A stretch of DNA of 26,901 nt from Bacteroidota bacterium (GCA_947462495.1 CANHOY010000003.1:1-26901); one strand, 5' to 3'. Positions 1 through 8,978 are shown, counted from the stretch's first letter. The notes: generated by a model not told the origin, from the sequence alone. Made by a program: numbers and translations.

Positions 1-550
1 ACATAAACAAATCGTACAATTAACTGAGGCTTGTGCAACATTAGCCAACCAATTATCAATTAAATTTCAAGCGCCAGAATGGAATGAGGCAAGTACAGTA
101 GATATTTTAAATGATACTATTTTAGATTTGCAAACCAAACAAAAAGAATTATTTAAAAAAGTAGAAAGCCAAGAAGCAGGCTTGGTCAATAGTTTATTAG
201 AAACTTATCGTAGTCAATTTACCACCATCAATGGAGTTCAATTTTTAGGCACTCGCATTTCATTAAAAAGCAGTGACCATTTAAAAAAATTAGCACAGCT
301 ATTGGGAGCTACCCAACCTAATACCTTGGTGGTATTGGTCAATGAAGTGGATGGAAAAGCAGCAGTAGCTATTGCCATCAACGAAAGCTTATCCAATGAA
401 AAAAATTGGCAAGCTCCTCAAATAATTAAAGAAAAAATTGCTCCTCTTATTAAAGGAGGCGGGGGTGGTCAAAAAACATTAGCATCAGCAGGTGGACAAG
501 ACGCCACTCAATTGGACAAAGTCATTGAAGCAGTTAAAGGAATGCTCTAG
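1..550 (+). CDS. alaS: Alanyl-tRNA synthetase, C-terminal part (5' end outside window)
   Basis: This is the 3' end of the gene for alanine-tRNA ligase, which charges tRNA-Ala with alanine in the cytoplasm. The frame is open from base 2 with no start, so the gene begins upstream of the window. About 182 codons are visible. They cover a helical linker and the C-terminal DHHA1 domain, recognised by the glycine-rich motif GGGGGQ followed by LASAGG near the end. In the family this domain helps dimerisation and tRNA binding. The TTG at 128 is an internal Leu codon, not a start. gatB follows 29 bases after the stop. The identification rests on the C-terminal domain and its position; the catalytic and editing domains are not visible. 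Confidence 0.93.
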   Translation, partial: HKQIVQLTEACATLANQLSIKFQAPEWNEASTVDILNDTILDLQTKQKELFKKVESQEAGLVNSLLETYRSQFTTINGVQFLGTRISLKSSDHLKKLAQLLGATQPNTLVVLVNEVDGKAAVAIAINESLSNEKNWQAPQIIKEKIAPLIKGGGGGQKTLASAGGQDATQLDKVIEAVKGML

Positions 551-567
551 TCAATCACAAAAAAAGG

Positions 568-575
568 TACTTTTG
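568..575 (+). promoter_or_regulatory. Candidate Bacteroidota -7 promoter box upstream of gatB
   Basis: TACTTTTG matches the Bacteroidota -7 consensus TAnnTTTG exactly. It lies in the short gap after alaS, only four bases before the gatB ATG at 580. If used, the gatB transcript would be leaderless or nearly so. No convincing -33 TTTG element is seen at the usual distance, so this may be a chance match. Confidence 0.3.
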
Positions 576-579
576 CATT

Positions 580-2037
580 ATGACTCTATCGGCAATCCCC
601 ACTTCTAAATACGAAGCTGTTATTGGTTTAGAAATTCATGCTCAATTAGCTACCAAAAGCAAATTGTTTTGTGGAGATGCCACCAATTTTGGAGCAGCCC
701 CTAACACACAAATTAGCCCTATCACCATGGGGCATCCTGGCACGCTACCAAAGACCAATGAGAAAGCAATTGAATATGCCATTATCATGGGATTAGCTTG
801 TGGTTCTACTATTGAAAAAAATAACTACTTCGCTAGAAAAAATTATTTTTATCCCGACCTACCAAAAGGCTATCAAATTTCACAACACACTACGCCTATT
901 TGTGTGGGAGGTATGGTCAATATAAAAACCTCGAAGGGCGAAAAAGGCATTCAATTAAATCGCATTCATTTAGAGGAAGATGCTGGTAAAAGCATCCATG
1001 ACCTTTCTGCTACCTCTACTATGATAGATTTAAACAGAGCAGGTACTCCATTAATTGAATTAGTCACCGAACCTTGCCTTCACTCCGCTGAAGAAGCTTT
1101 TGCCTTTGTAACAGAAATTAGAAAATTAGTAAGATGGTTAGGGGTATGTGATGGTAATATGGAAGAGGGAAGTTTAAGATGCGATGCCAATATTTCTATT
1201 CGTTTGCAAGGGGAAAAAAAATTAGGTACCCGGGTTGAGATAAAAAATTTAAACTCGATACGTAATATTAAAAAAGCCATTGAATATGAAATTGAAAGGC
1301 TTATTGAGATTACTGAAACGGGCGGAACCATTGTTCAACAAACTAGAAGTTTTGACGCCAATAACGATACCACTTTTTCTATTAGAGATAAGGAAGATGC
1401 CAATGACTATAGGTATTTTCCCGATCCTGACTTAGCTCCCTTCCATTTAACCAATGAAAGTATTGAAGCCATAAGAAAGAAATTACCCGCATTACCCAAT
1501 GAGCTACAAAAACAATGGATGAGCACCTTCCATTTATCCGAATACGACGTGGAGCAATTAAGCGAACATAAGGAAGAAGCTGCTTTTTTTATCCAACTAA
1601 CAAAGTTATGCACTCATTACAAGTCAATTGCTAATTGGATTCTAGGCCCTATAAGATCCTATTTGAATGATTCTAATACTAGTTATGAAAAACTTGATAA
1701 AGTAGTACCCTATATTGCAGTATTAATAGAAATGGTTGAAGCGAACCAATTAAATTTTTCTGTTGCAAGCAATAAAATATTGAAAGAAATCATAGAACAA
1801 CCACAATCTCCATTAACTTATGCCGAAGAACATAATTTGCTGCAATCCAATTCAGCAGACGAAATAGAACAATGGGTTAATCAGGTTTTAGTAAAACATC
1901 CCGAAAAAGTAGCTGAATATAAAAAAGGGAAAAAGGGCTTAATAGGTTTATTTGTAGGAGAAGTAAAAAAAATAAGCCAAGGGAAAGCCGACCCTAAATT
2001 AAGTACACAATTGCTTGAAAAAAAATTAACAGAATAA
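580..2037 (+). CDS. gatB: Asp-tRNA(Asn)/Glu-tRNA(Gln) amidotransferase subunit B
   Basis: GatB is the tRNA-binding kinase subunit of the GatCAB amidotransferase. It phosphorylates the misacylated Glu-tRNA(Gln) or Asp-tRNA(Asn), which is then amidated with ammonia delivered by GatA. At 485 residues it is full length. The N-terminal signature YEAVIGLEIHAQL is at about residues 11-23, followed by FYPDLPKGYQISQ and later DYRYFPDPDL, all hallmarks of the GatB catalytic cradle. The C-terminal portion (about 330-485) is the helical and YqeY-like tRNA-binding tail, ending in GLIGLFVGEV and a Lys-rich stretch. gatA and gatC are not in the window, so the complex is encoded at dispersed loci. No other ATG precedes the conserved core, so the ATG at 580 is the likely start. 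Confidence 0.97.
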   Translation: MTLSAIPTSKYEAVIGLEIHAQLATKSKLFCGDATNFGAAPNTQISPITMGHPGTLPKTNEKAIEYAIIMGLACGSTIEKNNYFARKNYFYPDLPKGYQISQHTTPICVGGMVNIKTSKGEKGIQLNRIHLEEDAGKSIHDLSATSTMIDLNRAGTPLIELVTEPCLHSAEEAFAFVTEIRKLVRWLGVCDGNMEEGSLRCDANISIRLQGEKKLGTRVEIKNLNSIRNIKKAIEYEIERLIEITETGGTIVQQTRSFDANNDTTFSIRDKEDANDYRYFPDPDLAPFHLTNESIEAIRKKLPALPNELQKQWMSTFHLSEYDVEQLSEHKEEAAFFIQLTKLCTHYKSIANWILGPIRSYLNDSNTSYEKLDKVVPYIAVLIEMVEANQLNFSVASNKILKEIIEQPQSPLTYAEEHNLLQSNSADEIEQWVNQVLVKHPEKVAEYKKGKKGLIGLFVGEVKKISQGKADPKLSTQLLEKKLTE

Positions 2038-2070
2038 ACAATAGTCCATCCATCTATTAAAAAATTAAAT

Positions 2071-3207
2071 ATGTCTATCAAAAGTATTTCAATCATCTTA
2101 TTCAGTACCCTACTTTTTTTTGTTGGGTGTAAGCAGAAGTCAAACGAAGCTACTTATTCAGTAACTGGAAAAATTCAACATGCAGCGAACAGTAAATTGC
2201 TGTTACAAGAGGTACCTTATGGCGGGAAGCCTATTGTTACACTAGATTCTATTACCTTGGATAAAGATGGCAATTATGCATTTAGGTTCATTGCCAAACA
2301 AGAAGGAATTTACAGATTAGCAACCGAAAAAGATTTTGAAATTATATTTGTCAATGATGAAGAAAATATTCAAATAAATGCAGATGCAGAAAATTATCAA
2401 TCCTATAATATAAAAGGTTCTAAAAATAGTAGCGCCCTGCTTAATTTTTTAACCCAATATCGAAAAAAAGACTCCTCTTTATTTTCAACCTTATTTAATT
2501 TAGACGCTTTGCAAAAACAAAAGGCAAAGGATAGTAGTATTTTCTGGTTGCAAAAACAAAGAATTACAAAAATTAATGATTTAAATGAATTTGTAGAAAA
2601 TAACATAAATAACTCCTCTAGCCCAGCTGTTATTTATTATACATTAGGTTTAAGTTTGCGATCAATGGAATCAGCCAAGGTATTAGCCTTAGCTAAAGCT
2701 GCTGCAGAAAAAACAAAAGCAGCACCACTTGTTGAATTTGTTGCTTTATTAAGTACTCAAGTACAATCCAATACAAAAGTAGCAGCAGCAAGTGTAGGTA
2801 ATATTGCACCAGAAATTTCATTGGCAGACCCTAATGGAAAAATTATATCCCTAAGTAGTTTGCGTGGAAAATATGTATTAGTTGATTTTTGGGCAAGCTG
2901 GTGTGGACCCTGCAGAGGAGAAAATCCAAATGTAGTTGCTGCTTATGAAAAATATAAAAATAAAAATTTTACCGTATTAGGTATATCACTAGATGAGGAC
3001 AAAGCCAGCTGGTTAGAAGCCATCAAAGAAGACAAATTAAATTGGCAACATATAAGTGATCTAAAAAAATGGGAAAGTATTGTAGTAGGCGCTTATCAAA
3101 TAGAAGGGATTCCTTTTAATGTATTAATAGATCCAACTGGAAAAATTATAGCAACAGAATTAAGAGGTCAAGCTTTACAAGAAACCTTGGCTGGCGTTTT
3201 GCAATAA
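2071..3207 (+). CDS. TlpA-like thioredoxin-fold lipoprotein with DUF4369-type N-terminus
   Basis: This is a predicted periplasm-facing thiol-disulfide oxidoreductase. A lipoprotein signal peptide ends in the lipobox FVGC, with Cys20 as the lipidated residue. Residues about 28-120 form a beta-rich region typical of the DUF4369 domain found N-terminal to Bacteroidota TlpA proteins. A helical linker follows, and residues about 243-378 are the AhpC/TSA-TlpA thioredoxin fold. The redox motif is WCGPC with Cys278 and Cys281, and the cis-proline segment EGIPFNVLID is present, so the enzyme looks intact. The likely role is reduction of secreted disulfides or cytochrome apoprotein thiols, but the substrate cannot be read from sequence. 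It lies 33 bases after gatB and converges on the RND transporter gene with a 26-base gap. Confidence 0.9.
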   Translation: MSIKSISIILFSTLLFFVGCKQKSNEATYSVTGKIQHAANSKLLLQEVPYGGKPIVTLDSITLDKDGNYAFRFIAKQEGIYRLATEKDFEIIFVNDEENIQINADAENYQSYNIKGSKNSSALLNFLTQYRKKDSSLFSTLFNLDALQKQKAKDSSIFWLQKQRITKINDLNEFVENNINNSSSPAVIYYTLGLSLRSMESAKVLALAKAAAEKTKAAPLVEFVALLSTQVQSNTKVAAASVGNIAPEISLADPNGKIISLSSLRGKYVLVDFWASWCGPCRGENPNVVAAYEKYKNKNFTVLGISLDEDKASWLEAIKEDKLNWQHISDLKKWESIVVGAYQIEGIPFNVLIDPTGKIIATELRGQALQETLAGVLQ

Positions 3208-3233
3208 AATGATTTTGTATCAGGCAAGCTTCT

Positions 3234-5552
3234 TTATTTTTGCTTAATAAAGGTTTTAATTAATGCAGGCAGCAAAATTAAATTGGTAAGGGTACTTACC
3301 ACTAAGGTTAAAGAGGTAAGCCAGCCTAAGGCCTTGGTACCTCCAAAATCACTAAAACAAAAAATAACAAAACCTGCCACCAACACCATTGAAGTGTAAA
3401 TAATACTGATACCCGTATGCTTTATGGTTTGCATCAAAGTAATATTGACCTGATAATTTAAACCTGGTAATTCTTGTTTATAATTCACTAAAAATCGGAT
3501 GGTTACATCTATAGCGATACCTAATGCTACGCTAAAAACCAATACCGTAGATGGCTTTAAAGACACTCCTATCCAACCCATCACTCCAGCTGTAATCAAT
3601 AATGGGACTATATTTGGCACCAAAGAGCACATCAATATAGGAAAGGACCTAAATAAAAATAGCATACACAATGCAATTAATAAAAAAGCCCAGAATATAG
3701 ATTCTCCTAAACCTGTAATAATGAAATTACTTCCTTCTAAAAAAGTAACACTACTTCCAGTAATTTGAATATTATATTTACTGCTATCAAAAATAGATTG
3801 GGTAGCACTATCTAATTTTTTTAAGAAAATAGGCAATTGAGCACTGCCAATATCTTTCATATTAACACTCACTCTTGTTTGACTTTTGTCTTTATCAATA
3901 AATTTATTAAGTAATAGCGTAGGGCTATTTGACACACCCTTTTCCACTTTATTGAATTGTAAAAAGGGGGCTAAAAAAGCTATTTCAGTAGTGGTAGGTA
4001 GTGAATAAGCTAGACTATCTCCATCATAAAATGCTTGTTTGGCAAATTTAATTCCATTTAACAAACCCATGGGCTTACCCAATTCAGGTTGCTCGCCTAA
4101 ATACACTTCTAATGATTCTAAGTCTTCCAGTGGATGTATGCTTTTTATTAAGCCATTTCTTTTTTTAGTATCTACAATTATTTCTAAAGGCATCACACCC
4201 CCTCCTTCTTTTTCAAACCATTTCAAATCGGTATAGAGTTGATCTTTTTTTGGTATATCATCTACAATAAATGCTTCCTTCTTAATGTGCATCACCCCTA
4301 TTAAAGAAAAAATAATAAAAACTAATGTAATTCCAAAAACCCATTTAGTATGACTAAAGGTCCATTTTTCTATTTTAAGTAAAATCTTTTCAAGATATTT
4401 ATTGTCTAAATATTTAACATGCTTTGGCTTTGGCGCCTCTAAATAAGTTAGCACTGGCGGTATAAATAATAGGCTAATAAAAAATATAGCCATAATATTC
4501 AGTCCCGAAACCCATCCAAACTCTTTTAACAAAGGACTTTTTGTGAAAGCAAATACAAAAAAGCCGATCGCTGCTGTGATATTGCAAAATAAAGTAACAA
4601 TACCCATCCTACTCACCATTTGAACAATTGCTTGTTCTTTATTTTTAGTTTCCTTAAAGGAAGTGTGGTACTTATTTAAAAAATAAATACAATTGGGAAT
4701 CCCAATAACTACAATCAATGGAGGGATTAATGCGGTAAGTAAAGTAATTTTTTGCCCCATTAAAACCATGGTCCCAAAACTCCAAATAACACCCATAATT
4801 ACTACCGACAAACTTAAAAGAGTTGCAGAGATAGATCTGAAAAATAATAATAAAGTAATCGCTGATAACAATAAGGACCCAATTAAAAACCAAAGCATTT
4901 CTTTTTTTATTCTATCTGCCAAAATAGTTCTAATATAAGGTAAGCCACTTATGTGAACAGCTAACCCAGTTTGTTGAGTGAATAAATCGAGTTGGCTTTG
5001 CAACATTGAAATAATATGCGACCGAGCACCACTATTAATAGAGTCTGCTTGAAAGCTAACCGCCATAATATAAGCATGGCTATTCGGATTGTACAATAAA
5101 TTTTTATAAAAAGGTAATTGCTCTAGGGTTGCTTTATGATTTAATAAAATAGAATCGTTTTCATAAGGAGGATTAAAAATCTTATTGGGCACAAATTTAG
5201 TTTGAGCACTATCTTTAGTAATTGTATAGGCATAAGGCAAACTTAGAACATCTGTTACCCCTTGTATTTTCTTTAAAGATTGGTGTAAATTATAAACAGC
5301 ATTAAAAACATTTTTGGTGTACATGCTGTCTGTCTGAAATCCAACCACTACGGTAGTACCATCTACTCCAAATTTCTTGACGAAATTTTTATAAATGATG
5401 AACTTAGGGTTGTCTTCCGGTATAGCCTTCGTAAATTCATAACTCAATTTTACTTGAATAGCAAAATAGCCCATGATTAAAGTAATAATACCCAATATTA
5501 TTAAGGAGACTACTTTGAATCGAACTATCAATTGACCAAGTTGTTGCCACAT
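3234..5552 (-). CDS. RND/MMPL-family transporter (HAE3-like exporter)
   Basis: This is a 772-residue inner-membrane transporter with the two-fold RND architecture: one N-terminal membrane helix (about 12-33), a large periplasmic loop, five helices (about 210-370), a seventh helix near 405-425, a second periplasmic loop and five final helices (about 620-770). The last block contains GIAIDVTIRF, equivalent to the GxxxD proton-relay helix. The matching place in the first half reads GIPNCIYF, with Asn instead of Asp. The single-gene, compact form fits MMPL/HAE3 exporters, often proposed to move lipids or hopanoids. No membrane-fusion or TolC partner is nearby. It is the last gene of the run kdnA-rpoN-PAP2-like-this gene, 15 bases after its upstream neighbour. 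The substrate is unknown. Confidence 0.88.
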   Translation of the reverse strand: MWQQLGQLIVRFKVVSLIILGIITLIMGYFAIQVKLSYEFTKAIPEDNPKFIIYKNFVKKFGVDGTTVVVGFQTDSMYTKNVFNAVYNLHQSLKKIQGVTDVLSLPYAYTITKDSAQTKFVPNKIFNPPYENDSILLNHKATLEQLPFYKNLLYNPNSHAYIMAVSFQADSINSGARSHIISMLQSQLDLFTQQTGLAVHISGLPYIRTILADRIKKEMLWFLIGSLLLSAITLLLFFRSISATLLSLSVVIMGVIWSFGTMVLMGQKITLLTALIPPLIVVIGIPNCIYFLNKYHTSFKETKNKEQAIVQMVSRMGIVTLFCNITAAIGFFVFAFTKSPLLKEFGWVSGLNIMAIFFISLLFIPPVLTYLEAPKPKHVKYLDNKYLEKILLKIEKWTFSHTKWVFGITLVFIIFSLIGVMHIKKEAFIVDDIPKKDQLYTDLKWFEKEGGGVMPLEIIVDTKKRNGLIKSIHPLEDLESLEVYLGEQPELGKPMGLLNGIKFAKQAFYDGDSLAYSLPTTTEIAFLAPFLQFNKVEKGVSNSPTLLLNKFIDKDKSQTRVSVNMKDIGSAQLPIFLKKLDSATQSIFDSSKYNIQITGSSVTFLEGSNFIITGLGESIFWAFLLIALCMLFLFRSFPILMCSLVPNIVPLLITAGVMGWIGVSLKPSTVLVFSVALGIAIDVTIRFLVNYKQELPGLNYQVNITLMQTIKHTGISIIYTSMVLVAGFVIFCFSDFGGTKALGWLTSLTLVVSTLTNLILLPALIKTFIKQK

Positions 5553-5567
5553 ACGTTTTTATTTAAA

Positions 5568-6206
5568 TTATATTATCCATATAAAAGCGGCAACTTGCGT
5601 AAGCGCGCCTATGGCAAAGCCAACTATTAATTCATTTTTAGTATGATCACTTACCACCATTCTAGCACTTACCACTAAAGCAGTGAATACAATGGCCATC
5701 AAAATCCATGCTAAATTGTTTACAGGATAATAAAATCCTACCAAGACAACAGCCATCAGCAATCCACTGATACCCATGGCATGTAGGCTTACCTTTATAA
5801 AATTATTTACAGTTAACCCAATGGCACTGGCTATAAAAATACCAAAATAAAAATATTTCAGTGCCAAAGGCTGATCCGAAAAGTTTCTACTTAAATAATA
5901 CATCCACCAATAAAAGAACATAGTAATGACATAGGGTATGATTCTTTCTTTTTTCGTACGTAAAAAGATACTATCACTCAACTTAAGTCTCCATAATAAA
6001 AATACGGCAAAGGCTGGGAAAAACGCAGTTAGCCAAAAAACACTAAATAACTTTAATTTTAATTGCCAGTCGGTGATACCCGCAAATTCAAAAGGCATCA
6101 AATACATTAAGTAAACAAAAAAGTAAGTAGGTATAAATAAGGGGTGAAATACATAAGAAATTGCATTGGCAATATAGGTAAGTGGCTTAGATGCTTTGTT
6201 TTCCAT
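5568..6206 (-). CDS. Six-helix membrane protein, degenerate PAP2-like phosphatase
   Basis: This is a 212-residue integral membrane protein with about six hydrophobic helices. The order of its polar motifs resembles the PAP2 lipid-phosphatase superfamily: a basic segment ending in R88-I-I-P91 (like motif 1), S140-L-H142 (like PSGH) and S180-A-R182-x5-H188-x3-E192 (like SR-x5-H-x3-D). The third motif keeps the Arg/His spacing but has Glu for Asp, and motifs 1 and 2 are loose, so activity is uncertain. The family would dephosphorylate lipid phosphates such as undecaprenyl diphosphate on the outer face of the inner membrane. It sits 16 bases after rpoN and 15 bases before the RND transporter, suggesting co-transcription. 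It could instead be an uncharacterised Bacteroidota membrane family. Confidence 0.75.
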   Translation of the reverse strand: MENKASKPLTYIANAISYVFHPLFIPTYFFVYLMYLMPFEFAGITDWQLKLKLFSVFWLTAFFPAFAVFLLWRLKLSDSIFLRTKKERIIPYVITMFFYWWMYYLSRNFSDQPLALKYFYFGIFIASAIGLTVNNFIKVSLHAMGISGLLMAVVLVGFYYPVNNLAWILMAIVFTALVVSARMVVSDHTKNELIVGFAIGALTQVAAFIWII

Positions 6207-6222
6207 GAATGTTAATATTTAG

Positions 6223-7737
6223 CTAGAGTTCTTTTCTTAATCTAGCCACTGGAATATTTAATTGTTCTCTATACTTTGCCACAGTCCTTCTAGCAATATT
6301 ATACCCTTTTTCTTGTAATTGTTCTGTTAATTCATCATCACTAAATGGTTTATGCTTGTCTTCCGATTCTAATAACTCCTCTAAAATTGCTTTTACCTCT
6401 TTAGTACTCACTTCTTCTCCGGAATCGGTAGTTAATGATTCACTAAAAAAATATTTCAATAAAAAAGTACCAAATTCAGTTTGAACATATTTGCTATTGG
6501 CTACCCTACTCACGGTAGAAACGTCTAAATTAGTTTTTTCGGCAATATCCTTTAAAATCATAGGCCTTAATTTAGTAGTGTCTCCACTCATAAAAAAAGC
6601 CTCCTGATGAATCAAAATAGAATTCATGGTTTTTAATAAGGTTTGTTGTCTTTGAAGAATCATTTCAATAAACCATTTAGCAGAATCAATCTTTTGCTTT
6701 AAAAAAAATACCGCTTCCTTTTGAGCCTTATCCTGCTTGTTGCCTCTGTCATACTCCTTTAGCATTAATTTGTAATCATCGCTAATCACCAGTGGCGGCG
6801 CATTCCTACTATTTAAAATCAATTCTAATTTTGTATTATTAATTAATACCGTAAAATCAGGAATAATATATTTATCCGCTTCACTCATATGTCCTGTTTC
6901 TGCACCAGGCTTCGGATTTAAAGAAATAATTTGATGTAGTACTTTTTTAATTTGACTTTCGTCTAAATGTAAACTCTTCTGAATTTTATCGTAATGTTTT
7001 CGAGTAAACTCTTCAAAATATTTTTCAATAATAGCAATTGCTAAAACAGTATCTGCATCTACCTCGCTAGCCTCTTCTTTTTTTCTCTTTAATTGTAACA
7101 GCAAGCACTCTTGTAAATTTCTAGCACCAATACCCGGCGGATCAAATTGCTGCACTTTTAATAAAAGTGCCTCTATTTCACTTACTTCTACTGTCATACT
7201 TTGTTTAAAAGCAAGGTCATCCGCTATGGATTGCAGCGCTCGTCTTAAATACCCATCATCATCTAAGCTTCCAATAATTTGTTCGGCAATTTTATAAGCA
7301 TGTTCTTCTAAAGCCAACATACTTAATTGATCCATTAAAATTTCGTGTAAACTTAATTCTGCTTTAATAGGGATTACCTTATCGTCGTCTAATTCTGGGA
7401 AATAATCATCTTTTGTTTTATAGTTGGCCACATCCCCGTCATCATCATAATCATAGTTGCTCAACTCTTCATTACTCATTTCAAATTCGTCTACAGGAAT
7501 TGCTTCCTCCTCTTCTACATTTCCATCTAATAATTCATCTTTCATTTCTTCCACCGACTTCTCCATATCACCTTCTAACAAATCCGCATTCATTTCCAGT
7601 GCTGGATTTTCTTCTAGCTCCTCCTTAATTCTTTGTTCAATTTGTGCAGTGGGAACTTGCAACAACTTCATCAATTGTATTTGCTGCGGCGACAATCTTT
7701 GTAATTGTCTTTGTTGCAAGGATTGTCCTAATGACAT
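6223..7737 (-). CDS. rpoN: RNA polymerase sigma-54 factor
   Basis: Sigma-54 directs RNA polymerase to -24/-12 promoters that need an AAA+ activator. The 504-residue protein has all regions. The Gln/Leu-rich activator-interacting region I is at about 1-48, ending in EELEENPALE. An acidic region II runs to about 130. The core-binding domain follows, and a helix-turn-helix containing DVSTVSRV lies near residue 410. The RpoN box ARRTVAKYRE is at 482-491, just before the C-terminus. It lies 11 bases after the KdnA-like gene and is probably expressed from that gene's promoter. No sigma-54 activator, HPF or PTS-Ntr gene, which accompany rpoN in Proteobacteria, is seen here. Confidence 0.97.
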   Translation of the reverse strand: MSLGQSLQQRQLQRLSPQQIQLMKLLQVPTAQIEQRIKEELEENPALEMNADLLEGDMEKSVEEMKDELLDGNVEEEEAIPVDEFEMSNEELSNYDYDDDGDVANYKTKDDYFPELDDDKVIPIKAELSLHEILMDQLSMLALEEHAYKIAEQIIGSLDDDGYLRRALQSIADDLAFKQSMTVEVSEIEALLLKVQQFDPPGIGARNLQECLLLQLKRKKEEASEVDADTVLAIAIIEKYFEEFTRKHYDKIQKSLHLDESQIKKVLHQIISLNPKPGAETGHMSEADKYIIPDFTVLINNTKLELILNSRNAPPLVISDDYKLMLKEYDRGNKQDKAQKEAVFFLKQKIDSAKWFIEMILQRQQTLLKTMNSILIHQEAFFMSGDTTKLRPMILKDIAEKTNLDVSTVSRVANSKYVQTEFGTFLLKYFFSESLTTDSGEEVSTKEVKAILEELLESEDKHKPFSDDELTEQLQEKGYNIARRTVAKYREQLNIPVARLRKEL

Positions 7738-7748
7738 AAATGATTGCT

Positions 7749-8948
7749 TTAAGAAAGTGCTTTAAGTAAAACAGTTGAAAAAAGAGCTCCCTTTTCATGC
7801 ACTTGCTCTTCCGTCCAAGTTAAACTAATAGCAGTTGAAATACATCTACTCATGATGGCATCGCTTTTTTCAAAAGAAGTTGTATTTAATTTTTCTAAAC
7901 CTGCTTGTTGCTCCGCGTTTAATCTATTCAAACTTTGAACATTTTTAAGATGCATCCATTTTTTAATATAATGCCAGTTGTTGGCGTACCAATAAAAATT
8001 ACCTGGTAATATTCCGGCTTCTTTAAATGCAGCGATCACTTTATCCGCTGCTGCTTGTGAGGGTAAAAACCAGCTTAGGAAACTTCCACTGTCTCCTGCT
8101 GGATCAGGAACGGTTCTAAATTCAATGCCTGGCACTTTTTCCAAATAATATTTTAATATAGATTGATTCTTTTTTTGAATACTTAAAAATTGATCTAGTT
8201 TTCTAATTTGAGCTAAACCTACCGCTGCATGCAATTCACTTATTCTAAAATTATATCCTAAAAAAGGATGTAAATCGGCACCTCTGTCTACCCCTATATG
8301 ATCATGCCCATGATCCGTGTAGGCATCTGCTTTAGTATACACTTCTTGATCATTGGTCATTACTACACCCCCTTCTCCACAGGTAATTGTTTTTACAAAA
8401 TCAAATGAGAAAGTACCTGCATGACCAATGGTGCCAAGCGCCTTTCCTTTATATGTGCCGCCAATACTTTGGCAGGCATCCTCTAATAGTATCAATTGAT
8501 GCTCATCGCAAATCGCTTTTAAAGCATCCATATCGGCCATGCTTCCACACATATGCACGGGCATTATACACTTCGTTTTTGGTGTAATCGCATCCCTGAC
8601 TGCTGAAGGAGATAAAGTGAGAGAGCTGTCTATATCTACTAAAACAGGCACGGCGCCCACACTTAATATAGCCTCAAAACTAGCCACAAAGGTAAAAGCT
8701 GGCATAATGACTTCATCCCCTGCTCCAATGCCAAAGGAAGCCATTGCAGTAGTGAGTGCGGCAGTACCGCTAGAGGTTAACTGTGCATACTTGCTTCCAA
8801 ATTGAGCACAAATAGCTTTTTCCAGTTCTTTAGATTTCCAAATACCCTTTCTTGGCCCATCAAATCCATAACGCATTAATATACCGGTCTCTAGGACCTC
8901 ATTTACTTCCTTTTTTTCTTCCGCTCCAAAGAATTCAAATCCTGGCAT
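7749..8948 (-). CDS. kdnA: DegT/DnrJ/EryC1-family aminotransferase, probably KdnA (8-amino-Kdo synthesis)
   Basis: This is a PLP-dependent sugar aminotransferase of 399 residues. The Schiff-base lysine is K186 in SFDFVKTITCGEGG, and EDACQ (156-160) supplies the cofactor-contacting Asp and Gln. From memory, the opening MPGFEFFGAEEK, the segment DHGHDHIG.DRGA, FYWYANNWHYIKKW and KSDAIMSRCIS closely match Shewanella KdnA. KdnA transaminates 8-dehydro-Kdo to 8-amino-3,8-dideoxy-manno-octulosonate (Kdo8N), a lipopolysaccharide inner-core sugar. The partner oxidase kdnB (an iron-type alcohol dehydrogenase) is not next to it, so the assignment is partly inferential. The alternative is another nucleotide-sugar aminotransferase of the same family. 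It is the first gene of the run that includes rpoN, with a -7 box 22 bases upstream, and is divergent from the DUF5606 gene. Confidence 0.78.
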   Translation of the reverse strand: MPGFEFFGAEEKKEVNEVLETGILMRYGFDGPRKGIWKSKELEKAICAQFGSKYAQLTSSGTAALTTAMASFGIGAGDEVIMPAFTFVASFEAILSVGAVPVLVDIDSSLTLSPSAVRDAITPKTKCIMPVHMCGSMADMDALKAICDEHQLILLEDACQSIGGTYKGKALGTIGHAGTFSFDFVKTITCGEGGVVMTNDQEVYTKADAYTDHGHDHIGVDRGADLHPFLGYNFRISELHAAVGLAQIRKLDQFLSIQKKNQSILKYYLEKVPGIEFRTVPDPAGDSGSFLSWFLPSQAAADKVIAAFKEAGILPGNFYWYANNWHYIKKWMHLKNVQSLNRLNAEQQAGLEKLNTTSFEKSDAIMSRCISTAISLTWTEEQVHEKGALFSTVLLKALS

Positions 8949-8970
8949 ATCCTTGATTTTTAATGATAAA

Positions 8971-8978
8971 CAAAGGTA
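8971..8978 (-). promoter_or_regulatory. Candidate -7 promoter box for the kdnA-rpoN run
   Basis: On the minus strand this reads TACCTTTG, an exact TAnnTTTG match, 22 bases before the ATG. A -33 element is not clear. The spacing agrees with the boxes found ahead of tsaB, the class D-like lipoprotein and the FKBP gene. Confidence 0.45.

Noticed and set aside
1080..1331. Minus-strand open frame inside gatB
   Set aside because: It is a shadow of a well-conserved gene, with low-complexity hydrophobic content and no recognisable domain.
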